In this document: positions 44,559 to 58,900 of the stretch, piece by piece | Position numbering within the stretch: the first letter of the stretch is position 1 | How the letters are laid out: each line of letters opens with the position of its first letter | Source of the DNA: Lagopus muta | Lineage: Eukaryota > Chordata > Aves > Galliformes > Phasianidae | Reading direction: 5' to 3' | Length of the DNA: 64,000 bases | Assembly (NCBI RefSeq): GCF_023343835.1 | Contig: NC_064434.1 | Coordinates: forward strand, 18,271,505 to 18,335,504 | Translations under genes and position numbers: made by a program | The notes under the pieces: model-generated | Seen by the model: the letters and a program-made list of their open reading frames with translations, nothing else | Database searches by the model: none | Told to the model about the DNA's origin: nothing

Positions 44559-47547
44559 GTAGCTTGATGTTACAAGAGCCAACATATCCCATGGGATATA
44601 GACCAGTCTACAAATTAACACAGTTTTTACTGCCTCATTTTAGAAATATTTTATACTAAGCACTAGGTAGTAAGCGCTGGTTGGAAAAACAGGCTCTGTG
44701 GTTTTTTTTTTTTAATCTCTTCCTTCCCCACTGCTCCCTGCCTTCTGGGCTGGTCAATGGAGAAAGATGAATACCTTTTCCAAACATGATTCAATCTGCT
44801 GGTTTTAGGCCTTCTGAGCAAGTGGGAGGAAAGCACTCCTCGCCACTTCCAGTTTCTCTCCAGTGATTACAGAGTTGAGACCAGCTGATCAATGGAGATT
44901 AGATAATTGATTTCTACACAGATTCATGAATAAACTCAAATTCATAAATAAATTCATCACATTGAGTGTGATGTTTCTACCATATTTGAAGAACGTAAGA
45001 ATCTGGAGGCTTCCTACGCTATAAATATGGCAAATAATATTCCAAGAACAGTTTGTAACAGAGAGAAAAATTAAATAGTTTTTACATTTAACTTTCTTTC
45101 CCTGTTTGGTATTCTGGAAATCCTACAGATCTATGACAGTCACAATCAGCTAAGCATTAAATAAAGAAAGAATGAAGCACTCTCACACCTCTAACAGCAG
45201 TAAGAAATTAGACGTATGAACATTATATATCTTTTCATCCAATTGTTCTGTGATGTTCTTCCAATTCTTGTAAATCCGATTTCTAATAAAAAATGAATTT
45301 CTGCATTAAAAAACAACCAACAAGCACAGCCAGTAAAAATCTCCAACCCTTCACTAACAAAATTTCCTTCCTGTATCCTCACACTCTCTAGAAATTAAAA
45401 CCTTTTTGCTTGTAATGCTTGTAATGCCCTACATATTACCACTGCAGTGTTTACAAGAACAGAAGGCTCTTGTGCAACTCAGTTGTCTACGCAGCTCTGA
45501 CCTTTCTGCCACCCTCAATTCCCAGTGTAACAAGACTTACACAATATATCATGTTTCTTCCCTAAAAAACCCTAAAAAAAATACTAAAAAACAGAGGGTA
45601 TTGTACATCTGGACTATAGGGTTGCAGGTATCAATACCTGCATAACTGCAATTCCTGCAATTTATTCCATAAACTGATTTTTCAGTTTATGTCACTGAGA
45701 ATCTGTTCCTAAACAGGAGTGGATTTTGGCTTGAGTCCACAGTTCTTAATAAATTTAAATTTAATGAAAAGATTTTACTTGTGGAATTGTTCTGATTGAA
45801 CCAGATTAAAATACATCTTCAATTACATCTTGCATGCTGCACAAGTCCTTTTTGTGCTTTCTAACAAATTTACTACAAAGTCTTTACTCCACATGAGATA
45901 ATCCCTTCTCAGCATGCTTCAACAAAGAAGTATCTAAATGTTTTTGAAGCACACCTTAAGAACTTAGATATATGAGTTTATAAATAAATGATACATTTAA
46001 CATTATTGACTTTTAAAGTTACATATTCAGCAACCATATCTCAATGATTATCACTGTAAAACAGCAGTACACTGAAAGAAGAATTTCTCTGTGAAATGCA
46101 GAGTGATAGTTACTTTCAGCTTGCATGCTTGAGTAAAAAGACTTTTAAGATTGCACAGTCAGTCCATCTGTTTATCCTTCTCCTGCCTCAAGTTTTGCAA
46201 TGCTTTGATCCACTTCCCATGCATTGGAAAGATGGACAGAAATCACCACAGACGTCTCTTCATCTCTCAAAAATGTGTGGAGGAAAGAGACTACTTCCTT
46301 CCTAATGCCCATCCTCTTTGCCCTCAGAAACTTACTGGAGGACCTGGACAGACTACTGAACCAAAACTCAACTACAGTAGATCGAATTGACCTAGCAGAG
46401 AAAATACATACTTTTCTATCTGTTGCCACAGGCACAGGCAGCTTGTGGAGGCAACTCAGAGCTCGCACTCAGTCTCCTTTCATGGAAAGGTAGAAATGGC
46501 TCTTCCCCTGATGGAGGCTTCTAAGGCAGAGCTCTGCATGCAGGAACATTTCTGTACTCTTTCAAGGAAACAGATGCCAACTCCTTGGCACTGCAACACT
46601 ATGTGCTGAGAAGCTTTAACAAGTGTGCAAACATCACTGTCTTAGACCAACTTGTTCAAAAAAAGCAGAAAAAATATATTGCAACGACACTCCCTTCACT
46701 ATGATATTCAGGGAAGTGGGGAGGTGTTACAAAATATGGACAGTAGAAGCATTTATGGTAATCTCCTTAGAAAGAAATTCAGCCATTTATAAATAGTACT
46801 TATACAACAAAGATTGGCCTACACATTTTGCTGAAGAGGCATTCCTTTTTAGAAGTTATATCAGAATTAATATAGTTCAGATAGAAAACAGATTTATGTT
46901 GTAGATTTAGGATTGCAATGTCTACTAGAGTTTATCCTCTCTCTAGCCCCCACAGATAATCATATAATAATTGTAATAAGTTTCAGGACTACTGGCACAA
47001 GAGTGGCAATTACTCTGAAACACTTATTGATTCTTAAGATCTTAGAGAAAAAAGAATTAAGTTGGATTTCCAGAATTTGAGTAATGGCTGGTTCAGCACA
47101 GCCACCATATTGTAATTCCATGCTTAATTTTAGCAGCATCTAAATTTAAAACTAAAATTGTCAGGGCTCACTTTCTACCCCCAAGGCCATCTGGCATGGT
47201 CTACACACATCATATCTACTAAACTCTCTGATGTTTTAAACTGGGTAGCAAAACAAAACCACTCACTGGGAACAGACCTGAGCTCACTCAATTCATAACT
47301 GCACAGGAATTTTTCTGCAGATTTTAATTAACTTTGATCAAAGAATGCCAGGAACTGGATTAATAAATCAATAGCATTGTTCAAGTCCAATGCCCTAGTC
47401 TATGCTGTAGTGACTGTTAGTTAATATGGCAGTGATATACCTCTCTCTGATTTAAATTCATGGCACTAGACATTCACTCAATATCATATCTGCAAGTGGA
47501 AATATATTTGGAAAGATAAGCTGTGCTTTTCATTACACTTAAAACAT
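41213..47547. other. Intergenic unique DNA
   Basis: Unique AT-rich sequence with a T-rich run near 42467-42505, an AT palindromic patch near 42824-42860, and a TA microsatellite at 44531-44552. A plus-strand ORF at 46224-46493 with exon-like borders is discussed under findings. No gene is established. Confidence 0.55.
44531..44552. repeat. (TA)n microsatellite
   Basis: Eleven TA units. Confidence 0.92.
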
Positions 47548-47780
47548 AACAGATTCAAGCTGGACATTAGGAAGTATTACTTTTCAGAAAGGGTGGTCAG
47601 GCACTGGAATGGACTGCCCAGGGAGGTGGTGGAGTCACCGAGCCTGGGGGTGTTCAAGGAAAGACTGGATGCTGTGCTGAGAGACATGGTTTAGTGGGAG
47701 CTATTGGTAATAGGTGAATGGTTGGACTGGATGATCTTTTAGGTCTTTTCCAACCCTGGTGATTCTATGATTCTATGATA
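47548..47780 (+). mobile_element. CR1 LINE 3' fragment
   Basis: Sense CR1: CAAGCTGGACATTAGGAAG, TGGACTGCCCAGGGAGGTGG and TTGGACTGGATGATCTTTTA, ending in GTGATTCTATGATTCTATGA. It looks little diverged, so it is relatively young. Confidence 0.9.
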
Positions 47781-49760
47781 ACATTGTCTAGATGCCTGAT
47801 CATAGTCTTAATCCAGTGGTAAGTAGTACATTTTTCCACTCAAGTTACACTAGTGCCGAGCTAGTGCTGAACTTCGTACATAAGAGAGTAAAAGCAAAAC
47901 AGAGGAAAATTTCCATCGTGCTTCAATCTATAGTCACTTCGTAATCTATAATTTTTTCACACTAATAATTGAGAATTGACTATGAGAAAGCCTTTCAGTT
48001 TCTAATGCTACCATTTGTCAACGTTAAAATCTCAGTAAACATAAAAAGCTGAAATTTAAAAGCAAAACTGAAAATTAAATTAAAATTTTTTAATATAATA
48101 AAAATTTATTTACAATTAATAAAAATATTGCTCAGCTTTTCTAAAAAAATGTTTTAAAGGGAGTTGGCTGTCCTATTACCCCTCCTTGCAAACATCAGGT
48201 CTGTAAACAACAATGGAATTGCAAACAGCATCCCTAACATTTAAAATAATTTCTCTCAAGATACCACTTTGCAGTAGGCAATCTTTATGGTAGGATCAAA
48301 TACCAACTATAAGCACTTTAACTGTGCCTATGCTTTAGATAGGCAGATAAGCATTCTTTAAAAATAAGTGCCCAAGGCTCCACTGCTGTCTTTCAAGACA
48401 GTTACCTGCCTTAAGACAGAGGTGGAACCTTTCTAATTAAATTCAGACATTGAAGTTAGGTAAAAATACTCCTCACCTAAGAGCTTTTAAAGGCACCTAC
48501 CTACTTTCCTTAGCATACATTGATTTTAGGCTTTTCTTCTAGGACACTTTTTAGACCAAATTTAGAACGTTTGATTACATTGATCTATATGCATTTTGTA
48601 CATTGCCTGATTTTTAATTTTTTTTTCTTACATTTCTCAAAAAAAAATCATAATATTGCATGATGTTGCCTCAAAACTACAGTTGAAAACAACTGAGATT
48701 TTTATCACAGAAGCCTGGAATACTTGTTATTACTTACCCCTAAGATTAAAATGTCTTCCTTCAACAGTTTTTTAGTAACAGGAAGCATTACCTGTGCAAA
48801 TAAGAAAGTGAATTCAGAAGAAATTTAAAGAACAAGTAAAAAAATAGACCCATATCCTCTTTTCACTTGTGTTTAAGCATATATGTAAGACAGGGCTAGA
48901 GGTGTGGGGAAAAAAAAAAAAAAGGAGGTGGATGGGCCAGAAAATTCTTTATGTTCACCCCATTGAGAGCATCCTCTGTCAAACAACGAAGTTACAGAGC
49001 ATCGCATTGGAGGTTACTGTTAATGAAATATATGAGTGATGTGAATGATTCATGGAAGCTTTATTAACAGATAAGAAAATCCTATGGCAAGTTTTCTACA
49101 ACTCAGTGCCTACAGTTAGACTTCTCAGCTTAGAACAAAGCTCTTCAGTTGATCTGGCAAGGTATTTAAATACATATGTAGCAATACCTTCTGCATACAC
49201 TCAGGCTACATAATAAGGCCAGAATCAAGTATGGGCTTCAATCTTTTCCTCAGTCTGAGACAGATTACTTTGTGTTATGCCAGATCTAACTCTCTGGCCT
49301 CAAAAATACTGGAACAAGGAACTGTAAATTTTCAAACCCATCAAAGCAAGATGAAAGTCCATTTCCTATTGTAGTTTTCTACAATAATCAGTTCTTTTCA
49401 GTGAGGACTGTAGAAATTGTGCACAGCAATTTTCAAAATACACTTAAAAATCCTAATTTTTGGACACCCATTTTCAAATGTTAGTTTGTGTTTTTATCTA
49501 ATATACGGGTAGATATGCATGACCATAAGAACAGAAATCAAAATGACACCACAAATGTTACTGAATGAATATCTGCTCAGAATATTAGACTAGTGCTGCA
49601 GACAACAAACTGATTCAGTTTAATATTTGTTAACTCATAGATTCAAAATGTTAAACAAAGTGTGAAAACTGTTAGCATTACAGATAACACTACCATAGAC
49701 TTAGAAAATCACAAAGTTGCAATATTGTGCATGAAATAACTACTTTCTTTAAGAAAATAA
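47781..49760 (-). other. SNTG2 3' flank, possible 3' UTR
   Basis: AT-rich DNA directly downstream of the SNTG2 stop. Part of it is probably 3' UTR, but the length cannot be read from sequence alone. No repeat family or other gene was recognised. Confidence 0.5.
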
Positions 49761-49766
49761 TTTATT
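49761..49766 (-). promoter_or_regulatory. Possible SNTG2 polyadenylation signal
   Basis: AATAAA on the minus strand 16 nt after the SNTG2 stop. It would give a very short 3' UTR. AT-rich DNA makes chance copies common, so the call is weak. Confidence 0.25.
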
Positions 49767-49781
49767 TGCCATAGTCACATA

Positions 49782-49913
49782 TCAGTTACTGTACATATAT
49801 TTTCTCGCAATACTCTGGTTGTCTATGAATATTGGATCCACAGATGCCACTTTTGCAGCTATAAAGGAGTGAATACAATGTAAAACTGCTGTCAGATCCT
49901 GAAATTCAAGTTC
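49782..49913 (-). CDS. SNTG2: SNTG2 terminal coding exon with stop
   Basis: The exon has 43 codons plus [43 protein letters not shown], then YSN and stop (TGA at 49784-49782). The acceptor is TTTCTCTTTCAG. The 3' UTR follows to the left. An AATAAA lies at 49766-49761, only 16 nt past the stop, and others occur further on, so the true 3' end is not settled. Confidence 0.94.
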   Translation of the reverse strand, partial: ELEFQDLTAVLHCIHSFIAAKVASVDPIFIDNQSIARKYMYSN

Positions 49914-52900
49914 CTGAAAGAGAAAGCAAGAGAAAAAAAAAAAAAAAGAAGAAATTCAAATTCAGGTTAGTAAACATTTGATATAAACACATAAATGACT
50001 CATTAGTCAACAACAATGAACTTAGATAGAAAATTTGAATATTTATAAGGAACTGTAAATTTAAATGTGCTAAGAATTAAAGATGTCTATACATAGCTCA
50101 TTCACAGGCATTGCTGTATGTCAGTTTAGATTTCATCCTTTGTTGCTTTACTGTTTACAATTCCCTCAGTTTAGACAATCAAAATATTCAACTCACAAGA
50201 ATGTTCAGACATCACCGCATGTTTTAAAATATTTGAATTTAAAGATGCAGTTTCAGGTCCCATTCAGGGGAAGGTGAGGAGGACACAGAGTTTGGCAGCC
50301 TCAAAAGACAGTCAAAGAAGCAAGCTGTGAGGCCAGAGGCAAATGGAAGCAATGATAAAGTCACAGCACAGTTTGCACATATAAATATGGGTGTTTGAAA
50401 TTCACATGTCCTAATTCAGCAAGAAAGGCAGAATTACTCCTAATTAGTTCTCAAATTTCTTTGACTGTATTATTAAGTATTTCATAAATGACATTTCTGT
50501 TTCCCAGTCTACCCAGAGAAAAGTGAAGTGATATTCTGACGCAATGAGAAAAAACACAGAATAAAAAGCATATTCAATTTACACAATAGTAATATTTACA
50601 GACTCTGCAACCACATATTTTGTATGGTTTTCGGTTTGAGGAGAAGGTTTCAACAGGACATTTATTGAACGTATTGGTTATACAACAGCATATCAGGAAA
50701 TATCCTGTTTATTTTAAAATGAAAATTTAACCACTTCTGCTTTTCATATCACAGTACTTTATGGTATTTTCTAAACAAAAATTGCCTCAGAATATTTGGT
50801 CTTTATTCCTGTTTAGGAAAAGCTAATTTTCACACGCTTTTCTGTTGAAATCTGTATTTACTAGGTAGGAATGGTATTACTTCTAACGAATGCTTAATTG
50901 TAATCAGAAATTCTATTTTCCATTTTATCCAGATGCATAGTGTTCACTGAAAGATTTTTGGCATTAGAGATTTATTTTTCCATCACAGATTTTATTTTTC
51001 CAATATCTCTTATTATCCCACTTCCAATTCGCTTGTGATGAAGCTCTTTCCAGATATATGTACCTTTAACACATACTTTTGTGGTTTTTGTTGTTGTTGT
51101 TATTTTATTTTATTTTCCTTTTCAACAGCCTTATTTTACTGGCTTTTTAGTTTGAAATAGGTTGATTCCTTCAGAAGCTGAAGATAACAAGACAGGTATC
51201 CTTGCAAACAGCTTGGTATATGAACATACTGTGCAGTAAGCAACAACTACAGTGACAGATATTTGTATTACATTTAATAAATATTTTATATCTCTCTGCT
51301 ATGTGATAGTAATCATACTGTTTTCTGTGGCAGTAAGTATTACCAGAATGAGAGGTCACTGCATACATCTCAGGCACATAATGACTAACCTAGGTGCTGA
51401 TACACAATAAGTAATACTGCGATTTCATTACTGAAAAGCAACCTGTAAGCATTAGGTGAGATTCATGAGCCATAACAACGTTCACGGAAAATCTGTGAAT
51501 TAGTTCAGCCATATTTCTTTGCTTCGCTTCTGCTTGGTAAGTTCCTGTACAATGCTTTGTTTTGAAAAAAAAAAAAAATGTTGTATCAGGCTCAGTAGAA
51601 ATAAAATCAATATGGATTCGTTAAGTAGACACAACTAATAGGTGAGATACCGGTCACAGTATTTCCATCCAATTTCCCTCTGAAACTAATTCTCACAAGA
51701 ATTTTTACAGTATAAATACTTCGCCAACAGTCTGAATGAAATGAACTCATTGGAGATTTTGAATTATTTTAATACATATACATTTGATTAAAATGATCAA
51801 ACCCAGAGGTTCATTGTTGATTTTTCTATATTGATGAGGCTGCAAATAGGGCAATGCAAATTTTACATACTTACTGTACATCACATACTGCAGAATAAAA
51901 CCAAGTCAATATTTGGCTTTCCAATGCTTCATTCTGAAAATAGTTAGGAATTCTAGTGGGATTGTGATTGGAGACGTGGAAAATAAAAAGGCAGAAGAAG
52001 GACAAGGTGGTATCAGACTTTCAGTGTTGGAGAATAACAGAACCACAGAATTGCTCAGGTTGGAAAAGACCTTAAAGATCATGAAGTCCAACCACAACCT
52101 GACCATAGTACCTGAACTCAACCACCCTCTGCTAAATCATGCCCTGAGCACCACATCCAAACGATTTTTGAACACATCCAGAGATGGTGACTCAACCACC
52201 TCGCTGAGGAGCCTATTCCAGTGCTTAACAACCCTTTCTGTAAAGAAGTTTTTCCTGACATCCAACCTAAACATCTCCTGATGCAACTTAAGGCCATTTC
52301 CCCTCATCCTGTCACCTGTCACCAGTGATGATCCACGGAAGCGAAACAATCACAGCCTCCCTCTGCAATAAATATTAATGTCTATGCATTGAGGGCTTAA
52401 GTTCGTGATGAAGAGGAGACTGTGAGGATTTTTTCCAACACTTGTGCATGATTTCTTTAAAACCTCAGGCATATGCAGCTTATTGTCTCAGGTATTTTAT
52501 TTTCCAATAAGCAAATTTATTATTCTCAGACAAATTTAACTTCTGTTACCATCTACTTTCTCCAGCATAAGATGACAATAAGCAATATTAATGTACAAAA
52601 AGTGTAATGGGATCATATTCAACATGCTCCCAGGATATGCTCTTTCTAGCATGTTAAGTAGTTTTACAAGTACCTTTGTTTTCTACTAAGCATCCAAGGA
52701 AGCTCTCAGAAAGTCCTCACACATTGTAACTTTCAGACAGAGGAAGCTTTGGCAGCAAACTGTCTTCCTCATAGTGATTATAGCGAGCACACAGAACCCT
52801 AAGAGAACAATGCTTTCAGACCCTAAGTCCTGCAAAGAGTATATAAGCAGAGATATTTATATGCATATAACACGTCTTGGGTAATTCATCATCTGATAAA

Positions 52901-55900
52901 TAATTTGATACTTTTTACTACAGTGCTGAGCTTTCTGAATATGTCATTCCATGCATGTGAAGTGGAATACAAACTGCTATAGCACTTCATGCTACTTCCA
53001 GTCTCTAGACAGCCAGCACAAGTTTACCAAAATGTTGTATTCTGAAACATGTTGCAACCATCATGTATCTCACTGCAAAAAAAGTTTGTAAACTCCTGTT
53101 CCTTTAAATACTTCACTTCATAACATGAGTGAGCCAATATAACTGATGGAATGAATGTGCTATATTTTATTATCATTCATATCTAGTTAAATAAGGAGGA
53201 AAAAAAATAACATTAAGGGATGTTACTCTCAACCTTCTGCTTTTGTGTACTTCCAAGTCAACAGCTTAAGAAATAATTACCCTAAAAGAAGAAAAATCTC
53301 TTGAGAATTTATATCAAACCAGGCATTTAGGTAACCAGTAATTGGCATTCAGTTGCTGAAGTATTCATTTGGGCCTCGTATGCAAAATTAGATCTTCTTG
53401 TGGAAGAAAAATGAAGTGTAAATTTTCATTAAAATCCTTTGAAGAATTTAAGCACATGTAATCTTCATTTTGATTTTTGGGGGAGTAAAGAAGTGTTTTT
53501 TTCCATTTTGATTGATATATATGAACATAAGTAAATAAGTATTTTATTGACAGTAGGTATATTATCTATTGTAAAATCAAAATAAAATTAATATAAACAC
53601 TTTCATTAAGAAGTAGTTGCACTATTTAACTCTCATTGTTTAGGATTTATAAAACTAAAACAATGTACATAAGTCCCAAAAAGATTTACACGACAAAGGT
53701 TTTAAAGATTTAAATATAGGTTTAAATCTCCTGAATTGCAATCTTTAAAAGCAACAAATTATAAAATATGGAAGTACTCACTTTAATCTTAGGTTTGCTT
53801 CAAAATAAAATGAAATTATTCAACAATTTAACCTCAGGTTCTGACTACTCATTCTAACATTTGACACTTTGACCAACTGCAGCCAAGGGTGCTCAGAGAC
53901 TAGAGTCCTTCATAAAGCATTTCATTCCCATATTGCAGGCATGTTCATTTCCAAGATGCACATATTCATCAAGATAAGTGATCAGAGATACCTAACACAT
54001 ATTGTAGGCAAGAACTTCAGGGTTGTTCCAGCAATACTATATTGCTAGAGTTTTTGGATAAGAAAAGAACAAATACAGAGATGTCTCATCACTAGGAGTT
54101 CACCCTTTTCAATGCTCCTACTGCAGAGTTCTCACTGTTTCTATGAGTTTAGAATACATCCTACAAGAATCACAGAATCACAGAATTGTAGGGGTTGGAA
54201 GGGACCTCCAGAGATCATCGTGTCCAACCCCCCTGCCAAAGCAGGTTCCCTACACCAGGTCGCACAGGTAGGCGTCCAGGCAGGTCTTGAACATCTCCAG
54301 AGAAGGAGACTCCACCACCTCCCTGGGCAGCCTGTTCCAGTGCTCCGTCACCTCACTGTAAAGAAGTTCTTGTGCGCATTTGTGCGGAACTTCCTATGCT
54401 GCAGTTTCCAGCCGTTTCCCCTTGTTCTGTCTCCACACACTGCTGAAAAGAGTCCGGCCTCGCCACTCTGCCCCCCACACCTTAGATACTTATAGACCTG
54501 GATCAGGTCCCCTCTCAGTCTTCTTTTCTCAAGGCTGAACAGATGCAGTTGACTCAGCCTTTCCTCATAGGAGAGATGCTCCAGGCCCTTCACCATCTTT
54601 GTGGCCCTCCGCTGGACTCTTTCCAAGCTGGAGCTTTCCCTCTTGTGTACTTCAGAGATGTCTAATCTGCTGTGATTCATCTTTTGGATACTAATGATAT
54701 GCTCTTATTTCTACATTACATAATTTATACATAGTTGAAATATACACATTACTGACAAAACTGTTTTGACTGGAGACAACACTTAGAATAGGAAATACCA
54801 ACTTATTTCTATGAAAGAACACCAATTAAAATTCTTTCAAATAAATGAATTGATACATTATTTTTTATTTATTTTTATTTTTAAAAATAATATATTTCTG
54901 CTCATACTCAGCCAGGCAGACAACTAACTAAACATTTCATGTGCCCTGTATAACCTAACTCTACTGTTCTGCTTGCTTGATTCCTCTGTGATTACTGTTC
55001 TTACCTTAATCAAGATTGCCCGTTTATAAGTATTTAGAAAAAATTTTACACATCTAATATTTCAATAACCAAGACTATTTTAGTTAGTTATACACATCCT
55101 AATAAGTAAAATACAACAAAGACACTAAAAGGAGGGCAGCAAGAAAGTAAATGAAAGATTGCATTAAACCTGTGTGAAGACAAGTCTGCAAAACTGCAAG
55201 ATACTGAGAATATTAAATATGTGCACAGTGTACTGATCTGGATCGCTATGTGTGCAGAGACAGATTAAAAAAAATATATGGTTTTGTTTTGCCCATCCAC
55301 TTGTAACAAATTGATGTATTATATATCATAAAGACCTTAACAGGGCTGTTGCATTGCTACCACACATACACTTAGTTTTATTGATTATTTCTGAGAGCTA
55401 CTGAATCACTATTTGAACAAGACATGAGCCTGTATAACGTAAGAGGCAGATAATGTAGGTACTGACTGTTATTGTACCCCTTGTATTTCTTGACTTCTTA
55501 AAGGACATTCGTGAGTATCCATGTTTATTAATGGTTGACAAGAGTGCAACTACTGTATTCTTCAGCATATAACTTCATTCCTTCTGACTGGGGTCTCACA
55601 AGAGCAGAGTAGAGGGGGACAATCATCTCCCTGTCCCTGCTGGCCACCCCTCTTCTGATGGAGCCCAGGATATCATTTGCTATCTGAGCTGCAAAAGCAC
55701 ACTGCTGGCTCATGTTAAGCTTTTCATCCATCAGGACCCCCAGGTCCTTCTCTGCAGGGTTGCTCTCAAGGACTGTTCCTTCCAGTCTGTATAAATGCCT
55801 GTGATTCCTCTGGCCCAAGTACAAAACTTTGCACTTTGCCGTGCAAACCTCATTAGGTTCACCCAGCCCCACCTTTCCAGCCTTTTGAGGTCCCTCTGAA

Positions 55901-58900
55901 TGGCATCCCTTCCTTCTACCGTGTCAACTGCACCACTCAGCTTGGTGTTGTCAGCAAACTTGCTGAGGGCACACTCGATTCCATCACTGATGTCATTGAT
56001 TAAGATGTAAAACAGCACCGGATCCAAGACAGACCCCTGGGGGACGCCGCTCGTTACCAGACTCCACCTGGACATAGAGTCATTAATCACCACCCTCTGT
56101 CTGCGGCCTTTCAACCAATTTCTTATCCATTGAGTGGTCCACCCATCAAATCCACATCCCTCCAATTTGGAGATAAGGGTGTGGTGGAGGACCATGTCAA
56201 AGGCCTTGCTCAAGTCCAGGTAAATGACATCGGTCACCTTTCCCTTGTCCACCAATGCCATCACTCCATCATAGAAGGCCACCAGATTGATCAAGCATGA
56301 CCTTCCCCTGGTAAACACAAAGGAGTGTGAAGGCTTGTTCAGCTGTAAGGTTTTATTTGGACTCCTTTTTGCAAATGTCATTTACACAAACAAAAGATAA
56401 GATAAAATGGTGCTCTTACCAATATAAGAACTAGATCCATTATGCCAAAATGAAATGCCAGATGAATTACAACTCTATGTATTGTTCTTAAGTCTTTTAA
56501 TAGTGTTCTACAGGGATAAGAATGAATCAAATTGATTTTCTCTGCCAGTTTCAGTGATTCCAAATGCCACTGTCTACCATCAAATCTGGAACACTTTCAA
56601 ATGTTCCACTGGCAGACAAAAAACATCTGAAAAGTTTTATGGAGATGTTTGTCTAAATGCAGCCAACTAAAGTCACCCCTTCCAGCACATGCAAACTAAA
56701 TTCCAGCAGCAGACTGCCCAACACTGTCACCCAGTCAGTCTTAACTCATGTCCATCATCATCTTGCAAATGTTTTTCAAGCTCTCAAGATATTCAGTAGT
56801 AAATTGCCAGATTTCAGCAACAAAAGACCCATGTTAATAAAATACAGAAGTGTGTGAGTGCTAGATCATGGCTGTTTGATATTAGAGATCAATGTTGCTG
56901 TAAATAGAGAGCTCTGTTTGCACTATTTAATTTCCTTTATCTCTCAGCAGTACTAATATGGAATAAATTTTCTCTCAGGTGAAAATAGTAAATCTAAAGA
57001 AAGAAACACATTTGCTGATCTGTCCGCAATCACTCTCCTGCAACTCTCCTGTTTAAACAGCGTAGCATTTGCAGCAAAACTGTACTGCAGTCTAATTGCA
57101 AAAGTTAGTAAGTGTGAAGGAAGTGAAGAAAGAGTACTGTATGTAGTCAGACAAATATGCACAGTTCTTAAGTTACATGCATAACAGTTGGAATGGATAA
57201 GAGGCAAGCAACATACAGTAGAATGTTCTATATGTCTGTATCAAGCTTTATTTCACATGTAGTGGAAATGAAACTTTATTATTTGGTGACTTAAATTCCA
57301 AGTTACTTAAATTCTATCCAACAGATGGTCACATATATAGTGATGATAGCAGTTCCTTTATGTCTCCAAGGAGAACCATCAGAAATGAAGTGGAAATGAC
57401 CTGCTACTATAGTCATATTATTATAGTGTTGTATCTTTTATGATGTTATCGTATTTGCTACTGCAGTGTCAACAGATAACTGAGGTTCAGTTTGCTGGTG
57501 AAAAACTGAATAATTTATAAATATAGATGTACAAAGAAATACATGATATTTGTTGCTGCTTTACGATGAACAAGGAAGTTTAGAGATTATCTCCTTATAG
57601 TTTTTTTTTTTTTTTACATTTTGAAGAATAATTAAAGGTATTATCTATGCTACCTTTGTAATACAGTCACTGTAGCAAATTTTCACTTTATAAGTCACTT
57701 TAACCTGTGTAACTCTGCGTAAAAGTGTGAATTTTCAAATACATTTATATGTGCTTTTTGTTTTCATTGAGCTTTGTCTACCAAATCTCAGTTGGAAGCT
57801 GAACTAACTCTTAGCTTCACTTCTTTGTTATATCACATCAAAGTTATCCTCATTCCTTTCAGAACTGCATGACGAAATAATTCTCAATTCATTTATTTAT
57901 GTTTTTTTTAAATTATTCACCACTGTCTTTATTCATCAGCAATCACTGCCTTGGTAATTCATTTCTCCAACTTTCATCCTACCCCTTCGGTTATGTGTAC
58001 AACTGTAAGAAGCCCAGGTTCACAGAGAGAATCTGAGGCCAGATTGAGGCATTACAGTTGTATCTCCAGATGATGATTCAAAGTACAATCCTGAATTAGA
58101 AACTGGTGAACTTCAGTTGGGAATCTGAATTCTAAGCTTCACAACCAGATCTGATAATCTCTAGAAGATAAAATACATCAGTATCTCATCCTCAGTAGTG
58201 AAAGCATGTTGCCACAGCTTAATGCCAGATCTTGCAAAGCACTGAGAACTCTTGAGTCGCAGTACTGAATGCACTAGAATAAGTTTCAAGAATTACTTGT
58301 CCTCTTGTGAGATTATTTCTTTTTTATTAAGCTAATAAATATTACACAGCACTTTATTTTATCTGTAAATCTTAAGCTTGTATTTGCTTGAAGTTGTAAG
58401 TCTGCAATTTGTATTTAGTAGTTAAATAGATATATTTTTTTGCTTCATCCTCTTTAAAAAGTTTTTATATATTATATTATTATGCCATCAAAACACAGCT
58501 CAGTAACAGATTTGTACAAATAGTGTAATAAATAAAATACCTCAATTCTTTTCATTGTGGTGTTTCTACAGAGGAGGATAAAAATATATAAACTATGATT
58601 TGCAGTTCACTAAATGCAAGCACAGCAGTAAATGGAATTGATTGTTCTATTTCATTTTTCACTAAGCTGAGAAAGATTATGTCACTTACCTTTGTTTCTA
58701 TTTGTTTGGTGTCTGGATTCTGAAAAAGCAGCTTTACTTTTGTTTTCCCATCATCTGAAGAGCCTTTCAGCTGAGAGAATTTAAACCTCCACAGAACGTT
58801 CTGAAGAGAAAGAAATTTGATTAAGGACTTGTTACACAGTTACCTACAACTACAGATAAATGATTAATGGTTATGTATTAAGATAAAGCATTGGGTCAGT

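Larger units (their letters stand above)
49914..58689 (-). other. SNTG2 last intron
   Basis: An 8.8-kb intron of mostly unique AT-rich DNA. It contains antisense CR1 pieces at about 52027-52350, 54166-54678 and 55575-56350. The longer ORFs within it (52137-52349, 54348-54680, 55528-56381) are CR1 remnants. Nothing else is recognised. Confidence 0.8.

Noticed and set aside
54112..54495. Plus-strand 127-codon ORF
   Set aside because: Antisense to a CR1 3' part.
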